From positions 12,590 through 76,589 of the forward strand of contig CAKUON010000012.1 in assembly GCA_934668875.1 (NCBI GenBank): a DNA stretch of 64,000 nucleotides. Reading direction: 5' to 3'. Positions 54,728-62,400 of the stretch are shown here, piece after piece (position 1 is the first letter of the stretch; the number at the start of each line of letters is the position of its first letter). The stretch is from an uncultured Collinsella sp. (GTDB lineage: Bacteria; Actinomycetota; Coriobacteriia; Coriobacteriales; Coriobacteriaceae). A program made the translations under genes and the position numbers. Under the pieces are notes generated by a model that was not told the DNA's origin, did no database searches, and saw only the letters and a list, made by a program, of their open reading frames with translations.

Positions 54728-54943
54728 TTACTCCTTTGCTCTGCATTCTTCTTGCAGTATGTGGATGAGGTAATCGAGGATCTCGAGCTTGCGCTGCTCG
54801 GCATGGACGCGGTCGAGCAGGTCGCGCCGGTAGGTCTTAAGGCGGCAGATGCGGGCGCAGGTGCTCGGCAGCTCCGAGAGCTCGCCGATGAGTGCGTCGC
54901 AGCAGCCGGCGTCACGGAGGTTGGCGATGGTCTTTTCGTCCAT
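54728..54943 (-). CDS. Small helical protein
   Basis: A 71-residue, mostly helical protein (DAGCCDALIGELSEL; LDRVHAEQRKLEILDYLIHIL) with four cysteines: CC at positions 14-15, one in STCARIC at 29, and another at 33, plus one near the end. No family name is known to me, but it sits within the reductase operon, eight bases after one gene and three before the next. The ribosome site is weak, so it may depend on coupling. It could be a redox-sensing or assembly factor. Confidence 0.6.
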   Translation of the reverse strand: MDEKTIANLRDAGCCDALIGELSELPSTCARICRLKTYRRDLLDRVHAEQRKLEILDYLIHILQEECRAKE

Positions 54944-54951
54944 GGCGCGGC

Positions 54952-55971
54952 CTAGCGGCTTGTTTTGACCTTGGTGGTGCCGGCGAGTGCCTTCTCGCCG
55001 GGGCGGCCCTTGGGCCCCACGAGCGCATGAGGCTGGTAGAGCTCCTCAAGGAAGTCGACCTCGGCGGGGGAGAGGGTCAGGTCGAGCGCTGCCACGGCAT
55101 CGTCGACGCGCTCCGGCTTGGAGCAGCCTACGATGGGTGCCTCGACGCCGCGTGCCCAGTGCCAGTCAAGCGCTACCTGCGACATCGGCACGCCGTGGTC
55201 CGCTGCGACCTTGGCGACACGCTCAACGATCGGCATATCGATGGCACGATCGTGGTCGTACTTGTTGACCATGGTCTTGTCGGTGGTGCCACGGGTGCTG
55301 GTGCTCTCCCATGTGGGGCGGCACAGGTGGCCGGATGCCATGGGGCTGTACGGCGTGATGGCCATGTCGTACTGGCGGCACACGGGGATCATCTCGCGCT
55401 CGTCCTCGCGGTAGAGCAGGTTGTAGTGGCACTGCATGCTCGTGAACTTGGTCCAGCCGTTCTGCTCGGCGATAATCTGCAGGTTATGCAGCTGATAGGC
55501 ATACATGGCGCTAGCGCCGAGTGCGCGGGCCTTGCCCTCGCGCACCAGGCTGTCGAGCGCCTCCATGGTCTCCTCCATGGGCACGTCGTAATCGAAGCGG
55601 TGAATGATGTAGAGATCCAGGTAGTCGGTGCCCAGGCGCTTGAGCGAACCTTCGATCTCGCGCTTGATAGCTGCGGCGGAAAGGCCACCTTCATTAAAGT
55701 GGACCTTGCTGGCAAGGACGACATCTTCGCGAGCGATGCCCAGGTCGCGCAGTGCGGCGCCAATGTACTCCTCGCTCGTGCCAAAGCTGTAGCAGTTGGC
55801 GGTGTCGATGAAGTTCACGCCTGCGTCGATTGCGCGCTTGATGACGGCGCGGGTCTCATCGGGGCCGATGGTCCACTGATGGAAGTCGGGGCTGGGCTCG
55901 CCAAAGCTCATACCGCCCAGGCAGAGCTTGGAGATCTTGATATTGGAATGTCCGAGGGTGGTGTATTGCAT
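54952..55971 (-). CDS. Aldo/keto reductase (YdhF/PduQ-like long type)
   Basis: A 339-residue NADPH-dependent reductase. The tetrad is in FIDTANCYSFGTSEE (Asp, Tyr), ASKVHF (Lys) and YIIHRFDY (His); VGCSKPERVDDAV is the cofactor loop. ATG 55971 was chosen behind GGAGAG. It is the first gene of a five-gene operon (reductase, small helical protein, AhpD-cupin, reductase, MATE) that faces a LysR regulator 139 bases away. Confidence 0.9.
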   Translation of the reverse strand: MQYTTLGHSNIKISKLCLGGMSFGEPSPDFHQWTIGPDETRAVIKRAIDAGVNFIDTANCYSFGTSEEYIGAALRDLGIAREDVVLASKVHFNEGGLSAAAIKREIEGSLKRLGTDYLDLYIIHRFDYDVPMEETMEALDSLVREGKARALGASAMYAYQLHNLQIIAEQNGWTKFTSMQCHYNLLYREDEREMIPVCRQYDMAITPYSPMASGHLCRPTWESTSTRGTTDKTMVNKYDHDRAIDMPIVERVAKVAADHGVPMSQVALDWHWARGVEAPIVGCSKPERVDDAVAALDLTLSPAEVDFLEELYQPHALVGPKGRPGEKALAGTTKVKTSR

Positions 55972-56110
55972 AACGCTCTCCATCTTCTCTAGGGGATGGC
56001 TATAGCGTATGCCGGTGAGTTGGGAATGTATATTACCTATAAAGACTAACTAGATATACGGAATACGAATGATAAACTGCTGAGACGAACGAGCGGATTT
56101 GGAGGCTGCG

Positions 56111-56989
56111 ATGGAACTGCGAACGTTGCGCTACTTCTTGGCGGTGGCGCGCGAGGAAAACATGACCGAGGCGGCCAACGTGCTGCACGTGACGCAGCCT
56201 ACGCTGTCGCGCCAGATCGCCGACCTTGAGCGCGAGCTGGGCGTCGAGCTGTTTGAGCGCACCAATCGGTCTTGTGTGCTTACCGGGGACGGAATGCGTC
56301 TGCGTCAGCGCGCTGAGGAAATTCTGGCGCTGGTAGAGCAGACCGAATCCGAGATGAGTGACCAAGACCTCGGCATCGCCGGCAACATACGCATCGGTGC
56401 AGGAGAAACTCGGGCTATGCGTTATGTGCTAGATACGTTTGCCGGGCTGCACCGCGATTATCCCGCCGTGACGATTGAGCTCTACACGGGCAATGCCGAC
56501 GCTGCCGAGGAGCGTTTGGAGCGAGGCCTACTGGACTTTGCCCTGCTACTGGAGCCGGTCAACCTAGACAAATACGAGTGGATTCGTATGCCGCAGGCCG
56601 ACCGCGTGGGCGTTGCCGTGGCAAGCGATGGGCCGTGGGGGTCACTCGACGCGCTGACCCCTGCAGATCTGGCGGCGATGCCGCTGTTGCTGAGTTCGCG
56701 CACGTCGAACAAGGCGATCGATCTGGTGACATGGTCGGGCGGAACACTCGACCCCGAAGCGCTCAACGTGGTGGGGCATTTTGACCTGATCGGCAACGCG
56801 TCGCATCTCATTCGCTCGGGGGCGGCGTGCGCCATGGGCATCGATCATCTGCTGCAAGTTGATGCGAGTTCTGATATACGATTTGTACCGCTCGAGCCGG
56901 CTATCGAGATTGCGTCTTTCCTGGTATGGAAAAAGTACCGTCTGCGTTCGCGCGCCTGCGAAGAGCTGTTGAACCGTCTGAACATGTGA
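56111..56989 (+). CDS. LysR-family regulator
   Basis: A 292-residue regulator with an N-terminal winged helix (LRYFLAVAREENMTEAANVL, VTQPTLSRQIADLERELG) and a periplasmic-binding-like effector domain. ATG 56111 follows GGAGG. It is divergent from the aldo/keto reductase operon, which it probably activates in response to a small molecule, with binding sites expected in the 139-base gap. Its last codons overlap a perfect GGGACAG-type hairpin. Confidence 0.92.
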   Translation: MELRTLRYFLAVAREENMTEAANVLHVTQPTLSRQIADLERELGVELFERTNRSCVLTGDGMRLRQRAEEILALVEQTESEMSDQDLGIAGNIRIGAGETRAMRYVLDTFAGLHRDYPAVTIELYTGNADAAEERLERGLLDFALLLEPVNLDKYEWIRMPQADRVGVAVASDGPWGSLDALTPADLAAMPLLLSSRTSNKAIDLVTWSGGTLDPEALNVVGHFDLIGNASHLIRSGAACAMGIDHLLQVDASSDIRFVPLEPAIEIASFLVWKKYRLRSRACEELLNRLNM

Positions 56990-57014
56990 CAAAGGGACAG
57001 TCCCTTTGTCACAT
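56984..57014. repeat. Perfect GGGACAG-type hairpin
   Basis: ATGTGACAAAGGGAC pairs exactly with GTCCCTTTGTCACAT around one base. It begins in the last two codons of the LysR gene. It has the same core as 50263-50295. Confidence 0.75.
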
Positions 57015-57034
57015 TGATCTGAAAGTTGATGTTG

Positions 57035-57988
57035 ATGATTCTATCGCTGGCCCCCATGGAGGGGATCACTGGGCATGTGTTCCGTCGTGTGCATGCGGAG
57101 TGCTTCGGTGCGCTTGACTGCTACTACACGCCGTTTTTGCCGCCGCCGAGGGTGGGCAACCGCTTTGGCGGCAAGGCGTTTAAGGAAGTCGATCCGGCCA
57201 ACAACCAGGGGCTCAACGTGGTGCCCCAGCTTATGTCCAAGAATGCGGACGAGTTTGTGTGGGCGGCGCAGGTGCTTGCCGACATGGGCTACCGCGAGGT
57301 CAACCTCAACTTGGGCTGCCCTTCGGGAACGGTCGTCGCCAAAGGCAAGGGCTCGGGCTTTTTGCGGAACTTGGATGAGCTCGAGGTGTTCTTGAGTGAC
57401 GTGTGCGAGCACTCGCCGCTGCCGGTGTCGGTAAAGACCAGACTGGGGCTCGAGAACGATGACGAGTACGAGCGTGTGCTCGACCTCTATTGCCGTATGC
57501 CGCTGGCGGAGCTGATCGTGCATCCGCGCGTGCAGAAGGATCGGTATACGGGCTCGCCGCGTCGGCGCTATTACGGCGAGACGTTGGAGCGGGCGCCGTT
57601 CCCCGTGGCCTATAACGGTGACATTTTTGACCTTGAGGACATGGACGCGTTGGTGGCGGCCTATCCCGGTACGCGCCACGTGATGCTGGGACGCGGTCTG
57701 CTCGCGAACCCTGCGCTTGCCCGCATGGTCAAGGGCGGCCCTGCTGCCACGGCCGCCGAGCTGCAGCGTTTCCACGACACGTTGTTTGCGGCCTATGCAG
57801 AAGAGATTGGCGGCAACGCAGTCTTTCGCATGAAGGAATGGTGGTTCTACGCCAAGTGCGCTTTCGCTGATCCCGCTACCGTCCACAAGCTTGTGCGCAA
57901 GACCAAGAAGGTCGACGAATATCGCGCCGCCGTCGACCACGTCTTCCACGAGCAACCGCTCGCGCCCACAGCCCGCTTCCACGGCTAA
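57035..57988 (+). CDS. dus: tRNA dihydrouridine synthase
   Basis: A flavoprotein of about 317 residues that reduces uridine in tRNA. It has the N-terminal SLAPMEGITGHVFRR, the catalytic cysteine in LNLGCPSGTVVAKGKGSGF, a Lys/Arg motif VSVKTRLGLEND, HPRVQKDRYTG, and the FMN-phosphate part MLGRGLLANPAL. It resembles the DusC/Dus1-like group. The start is uncertain: ATG 57029 and ATG 57035 are both in frame, with only GAAAG as a ribosome site. It follows the LysR gene and a hairpin. Confidence 0.9.
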   Translation: MILSLAPMEGITGHVFRRVHAECFGALDCYYTPFLPPPRVGNRFGGKAFKEVDPANNQGLNVVPQLMSKNADEFVWAAQVLADMGYREVNLNLGCPSGTVVAKGKGSGFLRNLDELEVFLSDVCEHSPLPVSVKTRLGLENDDEYERVLDLYCRMPLAELIVHPRVQKDRYTGSPRRRYYGETLERAPFPVAYNGDIFDLEDMDALVAAYPGTRHVMLGRGLLANPALARMVKGGPAATAAELQRFHDTLFAAYAEEIGGNAVFRMKEWWFYAKCAFADPATVHKLVRKTKKVDEYRAAVDHVFHEQPLAPTARFHG

Positions 57989-57990
57989 CT

Positions 57991-58044
57991 AGTCATTGGG
58001 GACGTTCTTTAACGACTAGTCATTCAAGAACGTCCCCAATGACT
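57991..58044. repeat. Long hairpin after dus
   Basis: AGTCATTGGGGACGTTCTT (57991-58009) is the exact complement of 58026-58044. The loop repeats ACTAGTCATT. It starts right after the dus stop and may end that transcript. The GGGGACG arm links it loosely to the GGGACAG set. Confidence 0.65.
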
Positions 58045-58058
58045 ACCTGCAAAAAGTT

Positions 58059-58111
58059 GTACACCAGCATCCAAAGATGTCGAAAATTGTCGACTTTGGA
58101 TGCTGGTGTAC
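58059..58111. repeat. 74-base hairpin repeat family, copy 1
   Basis: GTACACCAGCATCCAAAG pairs exactly with CTTTGGATGCTGGTGTAC around 17 bases. A second copy lies at 63043-63095; both are preceded by TGCAAAAAG and followed by a TTTGA-like end. It sits between the dus and sirtuin genes, which converge. Confidence 0.7.
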
Positions 58112-58136
58112 ATGTTTGAAGACAGTATTGTCTCCG

Positions 58137-59021
58137 CTATCTGACGGCCTGGACGGCAAGTGCTTCTATTACGCGCTCGGCACCGGCGTCGATCAGAATG
58201 CTGCGATTGGCGATTTCTGTCGGAGCGACTGCCTCGCCAAGGTTGATGCATGCATACATGGCGCGCTCGTTTTTGGCCGTCATCTGCCAAAACGGGTACT
58301 TGATGATGACGGGCGTGTTGCCGCCTACGCCAAGCTCCAAGAACAGAACGCGCATGTTGTTGTGGCGGCGCAGAAAATCCTGGTAGCGATCGGCGGCAGC
58401 GTACCACCCCTTGTCCTGGACAAACGTATCGTCGGCGCGCAGGTTCATCGTAAGCGGGGCGTCGCAGTGAGGACAATGGGGCACGAGCACGGACGGGATG
58501 CGCAGGTCCTGTTGGGCGGCAACCATGCTGCGCACGAGTTCTTCGTTATCCCATGTTTCCTGACAGCAGGGCTTGCTACATTGGAGCAGGCCGTAGTCTC
58601 CCTGCGTGTAGAAGAGTCGCTGCTTGTCAAAGCCGGCGCGCTGGAAACAATGGTCCACGTTTGTGGTCAGCACAAAGTAGTCGCGGTCGCGCACTATGCT
58701 CAAGAGCTGTTCGTAGAGCGGCGTCGGTACGGGATCGTATCGGTTGCACATGATGTAGCGGCTCCAAAACGCCCAGTACTCCTCGAGCGAATCATAGGGA
58801 TAGAAACCGCCGGAATACATATCGGTAAAGCCGTAGCGTGCGGCGAAGTCACCAAAGAGCTTCTCGAAACGCTTGCCCGAATAGGTGTATCCGGCGGCGG
58901 TCGAGAGCCCTGCTCCGGCACCGATTACCACGGCGTCAGATGCATCGAGTGCGACTCGGAGCTTATCGATTTGTTTGGAGAAGGCTGCGGTAGATTGCCT
59001 CGTCAGACGCGAGAAAAACAT
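58137..59021 (-). CDS. Class M sirtuin (SirTM-like ADP-ribosyltransferase)
   Basis: A 294-residue SIR2-family protein. NAD contacts are expected at GAGAGLSTAAGYTYSG (about residue 34) and VLTTNVDHCFQRAGF. At the catalytic site it has Gln (LFYTQGDYGLLQC), not His, as in SirTM enzymes that ADP-ribosylate proteins. Zinc ligands are in CSKPCC and CPHC. ATG 59021 follows AAGGTGAT and overlaps the macrodomain gene by 59 bases, so the two are tightly coupled. Known SirTM genes occur with a lipoate ligase and GcvH-L; neither is here, so the target is open. Confidence 0.9.
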   Translation of the reverse strand: MFFSRLTRQSTAAFSKQIDKLRVALDASDAVVIGAGAGLSTAAGYTYSGKRFEKLFGDFAARYGFTDMYSGGFYPYDSLEEYWAFWSRYIMCNRYDPVPTPLYEQLLSIVRDRDYFVLTTNVDHCFQRAGFDKQRLFYTQGDYGLLQCSKPCCQETWDNEELVRSMVAAQQDLRIPSVLVPHCPHCDAPLTMNLRADDTFVQDKGWYAAADRYQDFLRRHNNMRVLFLELGVGGNTPVIIKYPFWQMTAKNERAMYACINLGEAVAPTEIANRSILIDAGAERVIEALAVQAVR

Positions 59022-59748
59022 TGAAGATCACCTTAAGGTTGGGGTCGTTATGGTCTAGATGATGACGAACGGTATCGATGGCCACGCGCGCGGCGGCATC
59101 TTGCGGATAACCAAACACGCCCGTCGAGATGCAGCAGAATGCAAGCGTGCCGAGTCCTCGGCGTGTCGCTTCTTCCAGGCAGCTGGCGTAGCAGCGCCGT
59201 AGCAGCAATTCCTCGCGAGGGCCAGGCTTATGACTGGGAACGATAGGGCCGACGGTGTGGAAAACGTAGCTGCTGGGTAGATTGAACGCCGGCGTAACCT
59301 TGACGCGTGCTGTTGGTTCCTCGTGCCCCTGCTCGTCCATGAGATTGGCGCACGCCAAACGCAGCTGCATGCCGGCGTAGGTGTGGATGGCATTGTCGAT
59401 GCAGCGATGCCCCGGCACAAAGCAGCCGAGCATCTGACTGTTGGCGGCATTGACGATGGCGTCGACCTTAAGCAACGTAATGTCGCCGCGCCAGATGGCA
59501 ACGCGATCGCGGTAGGGGAGCGTGCTGGCATCGGTCGCTCCGCCGCGCTCAAGAAGGCGTTGCTGCAAGTAGGTGTCTTGTATGTCGAGCGTCTCGGCCG
59601 CAAGCGCCTCGGGCGGGCGTACGTTCATAAGGGCTCGAAGCAAATCGCACTGCTCGTTGGCTCCGGCAGGTACAGCAATGCTGCGCCCGTCTGGCCGCTC
59701 ATCGAGCAATGCTTTGATAAGCCAAACACGGCGCTCTGCCTGATTCAT
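58963..59748 (-). CDS. Zinc-type macrodomain ADP-ribosyl hydrolase
   Basis: A 261-residue macrodomain protein that would remove ADP-ribose from proteins. The motif NAANSQMLGCFVPGHRCIDN followed by AIH marks the zinc-dependent class linked to SirTM, with the Cys and two His residues as metal ligands. A second loop is STGVFGYPQDAAA. The N-terminal 90 residues are a helical extension typical of this class. ATG 59748 follows AGGAGG. It is the first gene of the pair; its last 59 bases hold the start of the sirtuin. Confidence 0.92.
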   Translation of the reverse strand: MNQAERRVWLIKALLDERPDGRSIAVPAGANEQCDLLRALMNVRPPEALAAETLDIQDTYLQQRLLERGGATDASTLPYRDRVAIWRGDITLLKVDAIVNAANSQMLGCFVPGHRCIDNAIHTYAGMQLRLACANLMDEQGHEEPTARVKVTPAFNLPSSYVFHTVGPIVPSHKPGPREELLLRRCYASCLEEATRRGLGTLAFCCISTGVFGYPQDAAARVAIDTVRHHLDHNDPNLKVIFNVFLASDEAIYRSLLQTNR

Positions 59749-59889
59749 GGCCTTCCTCCTGTTCGATTGAGATGGTTTCGCTCGACAGTAGTGTGCGGCC
59801 CAACGCGCCTCTGTAAAAGAAGGCACAAAAAGGTAAGCGCCGTGGAGCGGTATGCCCCACGGCGCTCAATGTGCAGAAGCCCGCCGCTG

Positions 59890-60222
59890 TTAGGAGTTTC
59901 GCACGAGCTGCTGATAGTCGGTGCCCCATTCCACTAGGGAATCGATGATGGGCATAAGGCTGTGCCCCAGCTCACTGAGTGCGTATTCGGTGCGGATGGG
60001 TGTCTCGGGGATGACGGTGCGCGTGATGAGGCCCGCGGTATCCATTTCCTTAAGGTTGGACGAAAGCACCTTTTGGCTAATGCCGGGGATAGCGCGATGC
60101 AGCGCGTTGAAGCCCATGGGATGGTCTATGAGCTGTTGGATGATATAGATCTTCCACTTGTTGCCAAAGAGTTGAAAACACGTGGCAACAGGGCAGGGAG
60201 GCAGTTCTTCTTTGGTAAGCAT
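59890..60222 (-). CDS. HxlR-family regulator
   Basis: A 110-residue winged-helix protein of the HxlR/DUF24 type: CFQLFGNKWKIYIIQQL, FNALHRAIPGISQKVLSSNL, and a beta wing. An N-terminal cysteine (PPCPVATC, two Cys) is at the position where HxlR proteins such as YodB and HypR sense thiol oxidation or electrophiles. It is divergent from the ACGX peptide operon, with the dyad TTACCTATTGGTAA between them, so it probably controls that operon in response to redox stress. Confidence 0.9.
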   Translation of the reverse strand: MLTKEELPPCPVATCFQLFGNKWKIYIIQQLIDHPMGFNALHRAIPGISQKVLSSNLKEMDTAGLITRTVIPETPIRTEYALSELGHSLMPIIDSLVEWGTDYQQLVRNS

Positions 60223-60285
60223 GGAGACTCCTCAATCGTGTGGACAGCTTTCATTATCGCAGCCGCTGTCGTTTGCGGCTACTAC

Positions 60286-60299
60286 TTACCTATTGGTAA
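60286..60299. promoter_or_regulatory. HxlR-type operator
   Basis: TTACC-TATT-GGTAA is a perfect inverted repeat in the divergent region between the HxlR gene and the ACGX peptide gene. It resembles sites used by HxlR-family proteins. Confidence 0.65.
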
Positions 60300-60421
60300 C
60301 TGGCTAATAGATTGGTGCCTTCTTTTGGTCGTTGCGCGCTTTTTGCATGATGCATATAGACGCAAAGAGCGTCAAAAACTGGATGGCTTCGCCCGGCCAT
60401 CCTCGACCGAAAGGAAATGCC

Positions 60422-60655
60422 ATGTCCGAGAATCTTGAGAACGTTGCCGCTTTCGCCTCCTGCGGTACTGCCGATCCTGCGCCCGCCTGCGGCTCCGCCG
60501 ACCCCAAGGCCGCTCCCGCTTGCGGTTCTGCCGATCCGGCTGCTGCTCCTGCCTGCGGCTCTGCTGACCCGGCTGCTGCCCCTGCCTGCGGCTCCGCTGA
60601 TCCGGCTGCTGCTCCTGCCTGCGGCACCGCTTGCGGCGCTGCCGACGCTCAGTAA
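60422..60655 (+). CDS. ACGX-repeat peptide precursor
   Basis: A 77-residue peptide with a short leader (MSENLENVAAFA) and a core of 11-residue repeats (ACGSADPAAAP; the first is ACGSADPKAAP), ending in ACGTACGAADAQ. Seven cysteines at 14, 23, 34, 45, 56, 67 and 71 are each followed by Gly, and there are no other Cys. This fits the ACGX-repeat target family named together with an ACGX radical SAM/SPASM protein. ATG 60422 follows AAAGGAA. The next three genes are the presumed modification enzymes. The product is unknown; Cys-to-alpha-carbon thioether links are a fair guess, but oxidation at the adjacent residues is also possible. Confidence 0.82.
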   Translation: MSENLENVAAFASCGTADPAPACGSADPKAAPACGSADPAAAPACGSADPAAAPACGSADPAAAPACGTACGAADAQ

Positions 60656-60679
60656 GCAATCGCTAGGAAGGGACTCGTA

Positions 60680-61300
60680 ATGGATGCTCAGACTTGCCTC
60701 AAAAAGATGCAGCTTGCCGGGACGCTCTCTCTGGCAACCGTGGACGAAAGTGGCGCACCGCAAATTCGCTGCGTGAGCGCCGTCCATTACGAGCCCCGTG
60801 CTATCTACTTTCTCACGGCACGTGGCAAGGAGATGGCTCGTCAGCTTATGGCCGATGGGCGTGTCCAAACGCTCGTTCACACGCGGTTTAACGAGATGAT
60901 CCGCATGTCCGGCGTTGCCACTCCCGTCTCGGGGTCCGAGCAAGTTCACTGGCGCGATGTCATTTATGCCGAGCAGCCGTATCTTGCCAACGTTTATCCC
61001 GGTGATACGCGCGAGATCAACATTATCTTTAAGGTCGAGAACATAGTGCTCGACTACTTTAACCTGGGAGTTCATCCCATCGAGCGCGCGGTCTTTACCT
61101 TGGGCGAGAGCATGGCACCTGCGCCCGCCAAGGGCTTCTGCATCGATGCCGATGCGTGTATCGGTTGCGGCACCTGCCTTGAGCACTGCCCGCAGAAGTG
61201 CATCGAGCCGGGAGACTCATATCGCATAGAGCCCGAGCACTGCCTGCATTGCGGTGCCTGTGTCGAGAATTGCCCCGTCGGCGCCGTTGCGCGCCTGTAG
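60680..61300 (+). CDS. Pyridoxamine 5'-phosphate oxidase-like/ferredoxin fusion
   Basis: A 206-residue protein with a split-barrel FMN-binding domain (residues 1-140; LAGTLSLATVDESGAPQIRC, AIYFLTARGKEMA) and a C-terminal double 4Fe-4S domain (CIGCGTCLEHCPQKC, CLHCGACVENCP). It could bind flavin and pass electrons to or from the radical SAM enzyme that follows. ATG 60680 lies 24 bases after the precursor stop behind GGAAGGG. In the peptide locus it is a likely electron donor or reductase. Confidence 0.82.
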   Translation: MDAQTCLKKMQLAGTLSLATVDESGAPQIRCVSAVHYEPRAIYFLTARGKEMARQLMADGRVQTLVHTRFNEMIRMSGVATPVSGSEQVHWRDVIYAEQPYLANVYPGDTREINIIFKVENIVLDYFNLGVHPIERAVFTLGESMAPAPAKGFCIDADACIGCGTCLEHCPQKCIEPGDSYRIEPEHCLHCGACVENCPVGAVARL

Positions 61301-61346
61301 CCCAAATACCGTCATCAGTTTCAACATCGACCAAGGGAGTCCCACG

Positions 61347-62393
61347 ATGCAAAAGCCTGCGTTTGCCTTCCAATGGCATATTACGGATGAATGCGATCAG
61401 CGTTGCAAACATTGCTATATCTTTGCCAACGGTGCCTGCGCCGGTTTTAAGCGCATGCCGTGGGAGCAGATGGTCCAGGTCGTCGATCAGGCCCAGGCGC
61501 TCTGCGAGCGCATCGGTCGCCAGCCGTACTTTTACGTTACGGGCGGTGACCCCATTCTTCATCCCGATTTTTGGCGCCTTGCCGAGCTCTTGCACGAGCG
61601 CGGTTTCATGTGGTGCGTGATGGGCAATCCGTTCCATCTGACCGACGAGGTCTGTGCTCGCATGAAAGAGCTGGGTTGTCGCAAATACCAGCTCTCGCTT
61701 GATGGACTCGAGGCAACGCACGATTACTTCCGTAAACCCGGCTCGTTTGCCGAGACCATGCGTGCTATCGGTTGTCTTAAGCGCGCGGGTATCTGGGTTG
61801 CCGTCATGAACACGGTATCGAGCATGAATGCTGCCGAGTTGCCGCAGCTCATCGATCTGGTGGCAAGCCTCGAGGTCGACGTGTTCGCCTTTGGGCGCTA
61901 CTGCCCCACGTCGGGCCAAAAGCGTGACGAGTTCCATTTGGAACCGCTGGAGTATCGCGATGTGCTGCTGGCCGCGCAGGAGCGCATGGAGTTCCATCAG
62001 GCGGCGGGCTGCAAGACGTTCTTCCAGCTCAAGGATCACCTGTGGACGCTGCTTTTGTGGGAGCAGGGTAAGTTCACCATTCCTGAGGATGCTAAGCCCG
62101 GGATGATCTATGACGGCTGCCACTGCGGTACGGGCCATATGACGGTGCTGCCTACGGGTGATGTCTATGCGTGTCGCCGCATGGAGAGCAAGGTGGGTAA
62201 CGTTGCCGAAAACTCGCTGGAGGAGCTCTTCTTCTCTCCGCAAATGGAAGCCAAACGCGATTTTAAGAAGTTCAAGAAATGCGCCAAGTGCGAGCTCTTT
62301 GGTTGGTGCCGCGGATGTCCTGCGGTGACGTACGGCTACACGGGCGACATGTACGATGCCGACCCCCAGTGCTGGAAAGAGATTGAGGAATAG
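61347..62393 (+). CDS. Radical SAM/SPASM protein of the ACGX system
   Basis: A 348-residue radical SAM enzyme. The first cluster motif is CDQRCKHC (residues 16-23), followed by a typical TGGDPILHPDF. The C-terminal SPASM domain has cysteines in GCHCGTGHM, VYACRRMESKVGN and CAKCELFGWCRGCPA, giving room for one or two extra 4Fe-4S clusters. Such enzymes modify ribosomal peptides. ATG 61347 follows AAGGGAG. The gene is directly after the presumed electron donor and one gene after the ACGX precursor, which is its likely substrate. No RRE-type recognition domain is obvious. Confidence 0.87.
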   Translation: MQKPAFAFQWHITDECDQRCKHCYIFANGACAGFKRMPWEQMVQVVDQAQALCERIGRQPYFYVTGGDPILHPDFWRLAELLHERGFMWCVMGNPFHLTDEVCARMKELGCRKYQLSLDGLEATHDYFRKPGSFAETMRAIGCLKRAGIWVAVMNTVSSMNAAELPQLIDLVASLEVDVFAFGRYCPTSGQKRDEFHLEPLEYRDVLLAAQERMEFHQAAGCKTFFQLKDHLWTLLLWEQGKFTIPEDAKPGMIYDGCHCGTGHMTVLPTGDVYACRRMESKVGNVAENSLEELFFSPQMEAKRDFKKFKKCAKCELFGWCRGCPAVTYGYTGDMYDADPQCWKEIEE

Positions 62394-62400
62394 GATTGCC

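Noticed and set aside
60304..60627. Minus-strand repeat protein (AGAAAGSAEPQ repeats)
   Set aside because: It is the reverse reading of the ACGX repeats. The plus frame has a ribosome site and a matching radical SAM neighbour.
60422..60655. CRISPR-like repeats
   Set aside because: The 33-base direct repeats are in-frame coding repeats without variable spacers; no cas genes are near. No CRISPR array is seen anywhere in the window.
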